DNA of 8,324 nucleotides from an uncultured Neomegalonema sp. (GTDB lineage: Bacteria; Pseudomonadota; Alphaproteobacteria; Rhodobacterales; Rhodobacteraceae), in NCBI GenBank assembly GCA_937958345.1, contig CALGNW010000182.1, positions 1 through 8,324 of the forward strand. The letters are read 5' to 3'. The notes beneath the pieces are model-generated. The model saw only the letters and a list, made by a program, of their open reading frames with translations, had not been told where the DNA came from and did not search any database. Shown one piece after another: positions 1-5,583 of the stretch (the stretch's first letter is position 1; every line of letters starts with the position of its first letter). Position numbers and translations under genes: made by a program.

Positions 1-1877
1 AACCGCAGCACTTCCGACGAATCGCCAGCCTGCGCCGATGCATGAATGACGTCAATCTGGGCGCGCACCGTTTGGATTTGCACAAAACGGGGCCGTGCGA
101 CCATCAGGCTCGGGTGCTCTGTCGGAACAAGGTTTTCCGTCTCGTGCATTAGTTCTTCGTAGAGTTTTTCGCCCGGACGCAGACCTGTATAGACAATCTT
201 GACGTCCTTTTCCGGCGTGAGCCCCGACAGGCGGATAACCTGCCGCGCCAGATCGACGATCTTCACCGGTTTGCCCATATCAAGGACGAAGATACCCCGG
301 TCACCCTCGGCATCATCCGTGCCGAGCAGCAGGGCCTGAAGAATAAGACGCGACGCCTCGGGGATCGTCATGAAAAAGCGCTCGACGTCAGGATGCGTAA
401 CCGTCAGCGGTCCGCCCTGCGCCAGTTGTTTCTGGAAAAGCGGCACGACTGAACCGTTCGAGCCGAGGACGTTCCCGAAGCGCACCGTGACATAACGCGT
501 CGCGCCGGTCAGTTCCGACGACGCGGCATCCATCGCCTGACAATAGGCTTCGGCCAGTCGCTTGGTTGCGCCCATTACATTTGCCGGATTGACGGCCTTA
601 TCGGTCGAAACCATGACCATCGCGCCGACCTTTGCAGCGGCGGCGGCATCGGCTACATTTCGCGATCCGATCACGTTCGTGATGACGCCTTCACAGGCCT
701 GCGCCTCGACAATCGGCACATGCTTAAGAGCGGCGGCATGGAAGACGTAGTCGGGACTGTGCAGTTTCATGGCGCGGAAAACGGCGTCACGGTCTCTGAC
801 GTCAAGCAGTTTGGAGACGATTTTCAGGCTCGGGAACACGCGCCCGATTTCCTGATCTATCATATACAGCGCATGTTCGGAGGCATCTGTCAGGATCAGC
901 GTCTCCGGGGCGAGGCCGCCGATTTGTCTGACCAGTTCCGAACCGATCGACCCGCCGGCCCCAGTCACCAGGACGGTCGATCCGCTCAGCATTTCGCCGC
1001 ATGCTTGTGCGTCGAACACATTGGCCGAGCGCGGCAGCAAATCATCCAGCTTAATCGGGCGAAGCTGTTGTCCGATGGTCGAATTGATGCGGTCGGCACG
1101 CGGCAGCCACGCAACGGGGATGTTGACCCGATCCGTAATCGAAAGGATCTCGCCAACCGAGCGGTTGCTCATTTCATCGCGTGTCAGGACCAGAAAATCA
1201 GGACGCCGCCCTTCCGACGTCAGCTTGCGGATAATGGCGCGCAGCTTGTCGATGGAGCCGAGAACCGGAATGCCGCGCAACGAGGCGGCCTCGCAGTCGG
1301 CCTGAATGTGCACGACACCGGCAATCTTGTATTCGCTGTCGGCGCGGCTTTGGGACCGGATAAAATTCGCGACGTGATCGCCGAAACCGATCATCAGAAG
1401 CGTCTGCTGCTGTTCCGTGTCTTCGTCCTCGTCCGTGTCTGCGGGTTTAACCGGAGGTTTCTGGCCCCGGAACACCGGCAGATCATGGCTGTGCGCGATC
1501 CGCGCAAACAGGCGGGGTCCGAGGACGCCGGCGACCGCTGCTCCGCTCACCATCACCCATCCGGCGAACGGCAGCATTCCGAACAGCAGGATTGCGACAA
1601 CGGCGGAGGCAACAACTGAAGAGGCCAATGCCGCTTTGCCGTCCTGAAACGAAAAGAACCGCCAGGACGAGCTATATCCGCCCAGAGCGGTGTGAAAGGC
1701 AGATTGCAGAACAGGAAGGGCTATTGTTATCAGGGCAACATGCGCAAGGCTCTGGGGATATCCGCTCAGGCTGCGGACCGCGAGCAGCGTTAACAGCGTC
1801 GCAGTTCCGACGGACGTTAGCTCAAAACATAACTGGCGGATATTCAGCCTGTTAAAGGGCTGTGCACTGTACTTCAT
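1..1877 (-). CDS. FlaA1/CapD-type membrane-bound nucleotide-sugar 4,6-dehydratase/epimerase (3'-partial)
   Basis: This is a polysaccharide-biosynthesis enzyme of the FlaA1/WbpM/CapD family, which converts UDP-GlcNAc-type sugars by 4,6-dehydration or epimerisation for capsule, LPS or exopolysaccharide. I translated it by hand; 625 codons are visible and the stop lies beyond base 1. Four hydrophobic segments (about residues 17-37, 45-64, 82-101, 103-123) form the membrane part, with the family's SWRFFSF motif at 71-77 between the second and third. An acidic/Gln linker (about 148-158) leads to a first nucleotide-binding fold (IGFGDH, 163-168). The catalytic extended-SDR domain starts at GAGGSIGSE (306-314). 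STDKAVNP begins at S424 and MGATKR at M435, giving a Ser/Met/Lys (S424, M435, K439) set with MxxxK in place of the usual YxxxK, as in the dehydratase branch of this family. LRPGEKLYEEL (566-576) is the conserved C-terminal signature, so only a few tens of residues should be missing. ATG 1877 has a GGGGTGGG stretch 9 bases upstream; an in-frame ATG at 1934 would add 19 residues and cannot be excluded. The family is certain, the exact sugar product is not. Confidence 0.93.
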   Translation of the reverse strand, partial: MKYSAQPFNRLNIRQLCFELTSVGTATLLTLLAVRSLSGYPQSLAHVALITIALPVLQSAFHTALGGYSSSWRFFSFQDGKAALASSVVASAVVAILLFGMLPFAGWVMVSGAAVAGVLGPRLFARIAHSHDLPVFRGQKPPVKPADTDEDEDTEQQQTLLMIGFGDHVANFIRSQSRADSEYKIAGVVHIQADCEAASLRGIPVLGSIDKLRAIIRKLTSEGRRPDFLVLTRDEMSNRSVGEILSITDRVNIPVAWLPRADRINSTIGQQLRPIKLDDLLPRSANVFDAQACGEMLSGSTVLVTGAGGSIGSELVRQIGGLAPETLILTDASEHALYMIDQEIGRVFPSLKIVSKLLDVRDRDAVFRAMKLHSPDYVFHAAALKHVPIVEAQACEGVITNVIGSRNVADAAAAAKVGAMVMVSTDKAVNPANVMGATKRLAEAYCQAMDAASSELTGATRYVTVRFGNVLGSNGSVVPLFQKQLAQGGPLTVTHPDVERFFMTIPEASRLILQALLLGTDDAEGDRGIFVLDMGKPVKIVDLARQVIRLSGLTPEKDVKIVYTGLRPGEKLYEELMHETENLVPTEHPSLMVARPRFVQIQTVRAQIDVIHASAQAGDSSEVLR

Positions 1878-2149
1878 AAACGTATACCCACCCCGATTCG
1901 AGGCGTCCTTGCTCACAAAACGATGCTTGCGCATCCCAACTCAAAATAACCAGTTACGCATGACGCGCGTCAGAAAGATAACACCTGCCGCGACGGGACT
2001 TCCCGATCAGACTGAACCCATATCATAGGCGGCGAGGTGATTCCAAACATCCCGCTCGGAAAAAGCGGAAAAAATTCTCTCAATATATGGTTAACGCCGC
2101 GCCGGAATCCTGATTTATGAAAATATGGGCGCAGCACGTGATCCCCTTT
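1878..2149. other. Intergenic stretch between the FlaA1-like gene and tRNA-Arg
   Basis: No gene is visible in these 272 bases apart from the possible 5' extension of the FlaA1-like gene to 1934. On the minus strand a TATGAT hexamer at 2022-2027 resembles a -10 box, but I find no good -35 partner. A short perfect dyad, CGGGA-CT-TCCCG, lies at 1994-2005 between that hexamer and the start codon and could be an operator or a small hairpin. A second hairpin at 2052-2068 (CCGCT/AGCGG, 7-base loop) has its T-run on the wrong side to terminate minus-strand transcription. I see no intrinsic terminator for the tRNA transcript here. Confidence 0.5.
1994..2005. repeat. Short perfect inverted repeat (5-bp arms, 2-base spacer)
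   Basis: CGGGA and TCCCG flank a two-base centre, about 117 bases upstream of the FlaA1-like start codon. It could be a half-site pair for a regulator or could arise by chance; five-base arms are common in GC-rich DNA. The position between a -10-like hexamer (2022-2027) and the gene is the only reason to record it. Confidence 0.25.
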
Positions 2150-2226
2150 TGGTGTCCCCGACAGGATTCGAACCTGTGGCCCCCAGATTAGGAATCTGAT
2201 GCTCTATCCTGCTGAGCTACGAGGAC
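2150..2226 (-). tRNA. tRNA-Arg (anticodon CCU)
   Basis: Read on the minus strand, the 77 bases fold into a complete cloverleaf. The seven-pair acceptor stem is GTCCTCG with CGGGGAC and contains one G-U pair. The D arm has a GCTC/GAGC stem. The anticodon arm is TCAGA/TCTGG around the loop TTCCTAA, which places CCT (RNA CCU) at positions 34-36, so it decodes AGG as arginine. The T arm is ACAGG-TTCGAAT-CCTGT. The discriminator is A (2153) and CCA is encoded at 2152-2150, so no CCA addition is needed for maturation. No copy of the 3' end occurs elsewhere in the window, so there is no sign of an integrated element using it as attachment site. The FlaA1-like gene follows on the same strand 272 bases downstream. 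Confidence 0.97.
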
Positions 2227-2235
2227 TCTCCCTTA

Positions 2236-2264
2236 AGCATAGCTTTGCTGGTCTGGAGTGTGAA
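2236..2264 (-). promoter_or_regulatory. Putative promoter of tRNA-Arg
   Basis: On the minus strand TTCACA (2264-2259) matches the -35 consensus at five of six bases. It is followed after exactly 17 bases by TATGCT (2241-2236), a four-of-six -10 box. The mature tRNA 5' end (2226) is 10 bases past the -10 box, so the leader to be removed by RNase P would be only a few bases. The assignment rests on motif match and spacing alone. Confidence 0.45.
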
Positions 2265-2274
2265 GGGTTCTAAT
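2245..2274 (+). promoter_or_regulatory. Possible promoter of the SOUL-family gene
   Basis: TTGCTG (2245-2250, four of six) and TCTAAT (2269-2274, five of six) are separated by 18 bases and point toward the gene starting at 2311. The element overlaps the putative divergent tRNA promoter, so the two would compete for RNA polymerase if both are real. Motif match only. Confidence 0.28.
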
Positions 2275-2310
2275 TTAATGCCCTAGCCCGAGCGTTGGAG
2301 CGGTATCAAG

Positions 2311-2901
2311 GTGCGGAAAATGCTGGTGTATCTAGGTTGGTTTGTCGTTATCGCCGTCGTGGCGTTGATCGGCTTATGGTTGTATTTCTCGAATGTCGAA
2401 ACCCCATCCTATGTCGTCGTCGAGAAGGATGGCGCGATAGAGGTTCGCGATTATCCGGCGCTGATTGCCGCCGAGACACAGCAGGGCGGATCGCGGTATG
2501 ATGCTGTCCGAAAAGGGTTTTCCCCGCTGGCAGGTTATATCTTCGCCAAAAAAAGGCCCGGAGAGAAGATTGCGATGACAGCGCCCGTCGCTCAGATCGC
2601 CGACGAAAACGGGTGGCGTGTCCAGTTCTTTATGCCGAGCGGATACGCGCTGGATACCTTGCCGAAACCCGCTGAAAACTCTGTAAAACTCGCTGAAATC
2701 CCTGAAAGAACGCTCGCGGCGATCCGCTTTTCGGGCGTGGCGGATGATGCGCTTCTGGCGGCGAAAGAATCTGCCCTTCGTGCATGGCTCGAGGCGAAAG
2801 GCCGCGACGCAGGACCCGCGATTTTCGCCTATTACAACGATCCGTTTACGCCGGGTTTCTTGCGGCGTAACGAGGTGCTGATACAGCTTGAGGGCGAGTA
2901 A
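2311..2901 (+). CDS. SOUL-family (HBP/SOUL) heme-binding-like protein, membrane anchored
   Basis: This 196-residue protein belongs to the SOUL family (PF04832), whose eukaryotic members bind haem or tetrapyrroles; the role of bacterial members is largely unsettled. An N-terminal hydrophobic segment (about residues 5-26) looks like a signal anchor that would place the domain outside the cytoplasm. The SOUL domain fills the rest: TPSYVVVEKDGAIEVRDYP at 31-49, KIAMTAPV at 86-93, the strand WRVQFFMPS at 102-110, the charged helix around 146-164, and the C-terminal YNDPFTPGFLRRNEV at 175-189. The length is normal for a bacterial SOUL protein with an anchor. GTG 2311 has GGAG 10 bases upstream; ATG 2320 has AAGG 8 bases upstream and would give 193 residues, so the start is undecided. 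The whole protein contains no histidine and no cysteine, so haem ligation by either residue is impossible. It ends four bases from the convergent mutY stop. Family certain, ligand and function unknown. Confidence 0.93.
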   Translation: MRKMLVYLGWFVVIAVVALIGLWLYFSNVETPSYVVVEKDGAIEVRDYPALIAAETQQGGSRYDAVRKGFSPLAGYIFAKKRPGEKIAMTAPVAQIADENGWRVQFFMPSGYALDTLPKPAENSVKLAEIPERTLAAIRFSGVADDALLAAKESALRAWLEAKGRDAGPAIFAYYNDPFTPGFLRRNEVLIQLEGE

Positions 2902-2905
2902 ATCG

Positions 2906-3997
2906 CTATCCGACCCCGCCTGCTTTCAGTGCCTTTTTCATCACAGTCGGCAATGCTTCGGCCAGGGCTGCCTTACGGTGAACCCATTTGCCGCGCTCCG
3001 GCTCCGCATTCATTGCAAACCGGCCTCGTCTGACGCTCAGGATCAGGTGAAAATGCGTGAACGTGTGCCGCGCCTCGCCCGCATCGTCCCACGGTCCGTC
3101 CAGCGGCGCTCCCGCTGTGTCGGCGGGCACGATGCCCTCGATCCAATCCGAACCGGGCACTTCCATCATGCCGCCCAGCAAACCGGTTTGCGGGCGGCGG
3201 TTGAGCAGAACCGCGCCATCCTCGCGCGTGGCAACCCAGGCAATGCCATAGCGGGTGGGCTTGGCTTTTTTGGGCGTCTTGCGGGGCAGGGTTTCAGCAA
3301 TTCCCGCCTGCCGCCCCGCGCACATCGGCATGAGCGGACAGATGCCGCAGGCCGGTTTCCTCGGGGTGCAAACGGTGGCTCCCAGATCCATCACGGCCTG
3401 CGCATAATCGCCGGGGCGCAGGTCCGGCGTCAGGGTGTCTGCTGCGGCATAGAGCTGTTTTTTCGACTGCGGCAGCGGGTCTTTTATGGCAAAAAGACGC
3501 GCCATGACCCGCTCGACATTCCCGTCCAGCACGGTTGCACGGCGGTCAAAGGCAATCGACGCTATCGCAGCGGCAGTATACGCGCCGATCCCCGGTAATT
3601 CGAGCAGAGCGGTTTCGGTATCCGGAAACGCGCCGCCGTGGTCTGCGGCGACGGTCTGCGCGCATTTGTGCAGGTTTCGCGCGCGGGCGTAATAACCCAG
3701 CCCCGCCCATTCCTTCAAAACCTCTTCCTGCGGTTCGGCGGCGAGGTCGGTGACGCGGGGCCAGCGCGCCGTGAACCGTTCGAAATACGCCTTTACCGTT
3801 GCCACGGTGGTTTGTTGCAGCATCACTTCCGACAGCCAGACGCGGTACGGGTCCGGCACGACGCCCCGCGCCCGGTCTTCGGGACTGACACGCCAGGGCA
3901 GGGTGCGGGCATGGCGGTCATACCAGTCCAGCATTGCGGCGGGCATGTCCTCTGGGTTAGACGCCTCACGAAACTGTGCCTTTTTCGTTTTTACCAA
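2906..3997 (-). CDS. mutY: A/G-specific adenine DNA glycosylase MutY
   Basis: MutY removes adenine mispaired with 8-oxoguanine in base-excision repair, preventing G:C to T:A mutations. The 363 residues show every family landmark. The catalytic glutamate E57 is in SEVMLQQT (56-63). The helix-hairpin-helix is LPGIGAY (134-140), with the expected tyrosine Y140, and the catalytic aspartate D158 is in LDGN (157-160). The [4Fe-4S] cluster cysteines are C210, C217, C220 and C226, spaced exactly C-x6-C-x2-C-x5-C. A C-terminal Nudix-like domain (about 248-360) recognises 8-oxoguanine and carries GLLGGMMEVPG (272-282) and the FTHFHL loop (313-318), the counterpart of the F-S-H loop in E. coli. The start is TTG at 3997-3995 with AGGA 7 bases upstream; ATG at residue 18 is an alternative with a purine-rich site crowded too close. 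It is divergent from dciA with 55 bases between starts, and convergent with the SOUL gene. Confidence 0.97.
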   Translation of the reverse strand: MVKTKKAQFREASNPEDMPAAMLDWYDRHARTLPWRVSPEDRARGVVPDPYRVWLSEVMLQQTTVATVKAYFERFTARWPRVTDLAAEPQEEVLKEWAGLGYYARARNLHKCAQTVAADHGGAFPDTETALLELPGIGAYTAAAIASIAFDRRATVLDGNVERVMARLFAIKDPLPQSKKQLYAAADTLTPDLRPGDYAQAVMDLGATVCTPRKPACGICPLMPMCAGRQAGIAETLPRKTPKKAKPTRYGIAWVATREDGAVLLNRRPQTGLLGGMMEVPGSDWIEGIVPADTAGAPLDGPWDDAGEARHTFTHFHLILSVRRGRFAMNAEPERGKWVHRKAALAEALPTVMKKALKAGGVG

Positions 3998-4004
3998 TCC
4001 TTCG

Positions 4005-4008
4005 TCCT
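4005..4008 (-). promoter_or_regulatory. Ribosome binding site favouring the TTG start of mutY
   Basis: AGGA on the minus strand lies 7 bases before TTG 3997, a normal spacing. The next in-frame ATG (residue 18, base 3946) has its AGAGGA only about 2 bases upstream, which is too close for good initiation. This is why the TTG start was preferred. Confidence 0.45.
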
Positions 4009-4052
4009 ATCGGGTAAGGTTCTGCGGAAAGTGAGAGGATAGCGCAAACCCC

Positions 4053-4553
4053 ATGGCAGCACAGGCTGAGCATAAACGATACGGCAAGCGCGGATTTTCG
4101 CGTGTCAGTGACGCAGCGAGAAAGCTGATCCGACAGCCGTTGTCAAAGCGGGGGTTCGCGCAATCCAGCCTCCTGACCGAATGGGATAAGGTTGTGGGGG
4201 CGCAGATGGCCGGTCTTGTCCGCCCTTTGCGGCTCAGCCACGCGGCGAGAGAGGGCATGGGCGGCACACTGACGCTGGGCGTGCTGAGTGTCCGGGCGCT
4301 GGAGGCGCAGCATCAGGAACCGGCGATTATCGAACGCGTGAATGCCCATTACGGCTATCGCGCTGTTGCCCGCATCCGGCTGGCACAGTTGGGGCCGGAG
4401 GCGTTCGCCAAGGCAAGACTTGAGACGGCGGCCCCGCAACCCAGTTCAGAGCAGGCGGCGGCGGTTAAATCCGCTGTGGCCCCTGTAGCCGACGAAGAAC
4501 TGCGCGGCGCGCTCGAGCGGCTGGGTCGCAATATCGCCACGAGAAAACAATAG
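4053..4553 (+). CDS. dciA: DUF721 protein, DciA-like replicative helicase loader
   Basis: This 166-residue protein has the DUF721 domain. DciA proteins of this family act with DnaB helicase at initiation of replication in bacteria that lack DnaC/DnaI; the role here is inferred from the family. The basic N-terminus (about 1-25) leads into the domain at about 20-115, with the recognisable stretch LLTEWDKVVGAQMAGLVRP (40-58), then TLTLGVLSVRALEAQHQEP (72-90) and the INRRYGY-like NAHYGYRAVARIRLAQLGP (96-114). The tail from about 115 is Ala/Pro/Gln-rich and looks disordered, and it finishes in a short amphipathic-looking stretch, EELRGALERLGRNI (148-161). The ATG has AGAGGA 13 bases upstream, a rather long spacing, but I see no better start. 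The DsbA-like gene follows after 44 bases with no terminator, so the two are probably cotranscribed; mutY is divergent. Domain assignment is strong, the exact helicase-loading role less so. Confidence 0.88.
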   Translation: MAAQAEHKRYGKRGFSRVSDAARKLIRQPLSKRGFAQSSLLTEWDKVVGAQMAGLVRPLRLSHAAREGMGGTLTLGVLSVRALEAQHQEPAIIERVNAHYGYRAVARIRLAQLGPEAFAKARLETAAPQPSSEQAAAVKSAVAPVADEELRGALERLGRNIATRKQ

Positions 4554-4597
4554 ACGACACAAAACCGATTCAGACTTAAACCAAGGCAGGCAGTCAT

Positions 4598-5332
4598 ATG
4601 AGTAAGAAACTTCTAACCGGTGGTGCGATTGTCGCTGTATGCGCGGTCATCGGCTACACGGCATTCGGCTTTGCGACCAAATCCGACGCACCCGAAATCA
4701 CCGCCGCGTCCTCGGTCGCGGGGGTACAGGTTGCGGATGCCAGCGGAACCGTTGTCCCGCTGGCCGATTCCGACCCGGCCCAGCCCTATGCGGGGACAAC
4801 CACTGAAAGCGGCGGTTTTACCGGTGATGTCGTCGAGGGCGGTGCGGATGCTGCGATCACTGTCATCGAATACGCCTCGCTGACCTGCCCGCATTGCGCG
4901 TCTTTTCACAGTCAAATCTACAACCCGATCAAGCCGGATTACATCGACAACGGCAAAATTCGTTTTATTTACCGCGACTTCCCGCTGGATAACTTTGCGC
5001 TCGCGGCCAGCGTCATCTCGCGCTGCGGCGGCGAGAAACGCTATGTCGGCATGATTGACCTGCTGATGGAAAAGCAAAGCCAGTGGCGCAGTGCGGATAA
5101 TGTCCTCGACGAGCTAAAGCGTCTTGCCCGCCTCGGCGGTCTGGGCAGCGCCCAGATTGACGCCTGTATGAGCGATCAGGCGCTGGGCCAGTCGATTGTG
5201 GACCGCGCCCGTCAGGGTCAGGATTTCTTCGATGTCAGCTCGACGCCGACCATCCTGATCAACGGTGAAAAGTTCCGCGCAACAACCGAAGCGGCACTGC
5301 GCGAAAAGCTTGATTCAATGCTGGCCGAGTAA
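4598..5332 (+). CDS. DsbA-family thiol:disulfide oxidoreductase, exported or membrane anchored
   Basis: This 244-residue thioredoxin-fold protein should oxidise or shuffle disulfides in envelope proteins. One N-terminal hydrophobic segment (about residues 5-26) is a signal peptide or anchor. A Ser/Ala/Gly/Thr-rich linker (about 30-78) joins it to the catalytic domain. The active site is TCPHCASF, with C97 and C100 (CPHC as in DsbA), and the cis-proline loop is SSTPT, with P217. RFIYRDFPLDNFALAAS (122-138) and INGEKF (221-226) are typical of the Thioredoxin_4/DsbA group in alphaproteobacteria. C143 and C190 lie in the inserted helical region and may form a second, structural disulfide, as described for alphaproteobacterial DsbA such as Wolbachia alpha-DsbA1. 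The ATG is preceded by AAGGCAGG at a suitable distance. The gene lies between dciA and smc, and its transcript ends at the hairpin at 5371-5400. DsbA versus a DsbC/BdbD-like partner role is undetermined. Confidence 0.93.
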   Translation: MSKKLLTGGAIVAVCAVIGYTAFGFATKSDAPEITAASSVAGVQVADASGTVVPLADSDPAQPYAGTTTESGGFTGDVVEGGADAAITVIEYASLTCPHCASFHSQIYNPIKPDYIDNGKIRFIYRDFPLDNFALAASVISRCGGEKRYVGMIDLLMEKQSQWRSADNVLDELKRLARLGGLGSAQIDACMSDQALGQSIVDRARQGQDFFDVSSTPTILINGEKFRATTEAALREKLDSMLAE

Positions 5333-5370
5333 TCCGCTTCGCATTCGGCGTACCGCGTGAATATTTCCGA

Positions 5371-5400
5371 AGCCGATCCGTTGACGCGGGTCGGCTTTTT
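5371..5400 (+). terminator. Intrinsic terminator after the DsbA-like gene
   Basis: AGCCGATCCG (5371-5380) pairs with CGGGTCGGCT (5387-5396) over ten positions, including one G-U pair, around the loop TTGACG. The stem's last T begins a run of five T (5396-5400). It starts 39 bases past the dsbA-like stop codon and separates dciA-dsbA from smc. Confidence 0.88.
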
Positions 5401-5583
5401 GCTATTTAACTGCGTGGCATAACGGTTAATGCTCAGGTAGTTTATGCTGTATGCAGTGTATCCTCCGCTTCTGACCCACAACATCTCGTTGACAGATTGA
5501 CGCGCCGCTGACTACCGTCGGTCTTTATCTTCTCGTGCCGACAGGCTCCGAGTCGTTGTTAAAGGGTGGCCGGAGAAGCGCCT
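5401..5583 (+). promoter_or_regulatory. Leader and probable promoter region of smc
   Basis: The 183 bases between the terminator and smc hold no convincing gene, so smc must have its own promoter here. TTGACA (5489-5494) is a perfect -35 hexamer, and a second TTGACG follows at 5497-5502, but neither has a good -10 box at 16-18 bases. A weak dyad, GTCGG (5517-5521) with CCGAC (5538-5542), could form a small leader hairpin. GGAG at 5572-5575 is the smc ribosome binding site, 8 bases before the GTG. The promoter position itself is a guess. Confidence 0.35.

Noticed and set aside
720..1619. Long open frame on the plus strand (299 codons)
   Set aside because: It lies antisense within the FlaA1-like gene, whose minus-strand frame shows clear domains and motifs. 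The plus-strand product is rich in Arg/Gln/Asp with no recognisable domain.
2052..2074. Hairpin CCGCT/AGCGG with a neighbouring homopolymer run as a terminator
   Set aside because: On the plus strand the run after the stem is A, and on the minus strand the T-run comes before the stem, so it fits a terminator in neither direction.
2150..2226. tRNA-Arg as attachment site of an integrated element
   Set aside because: No integrase gene and no repeated tRNA 3' end occurs in the window, and both flanks look like core genome.
2888..3598. Open frame of 236 codons on the plus strand after the SOUL gene
   Set aside because: It is antisense to mutY, which has a complete set of catalytic and iron-sulphur residues on the minus strand.
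4634..4645. Possible lipoprotein box around Cys15 of the DsbA-like protein
   Set aside because: The residue before the cysteine is Val (VAVC), whereas signal peptidase II needs Gly, Ala or Ser there. The segment is better read as a signal anchor or peptide.
5444..5500. Mini-ORF of 18 codons upstream of smc
   Set aside because: It has no ribosome binding site and no run of regulatory codons, so nothing suggests a leader peptide.
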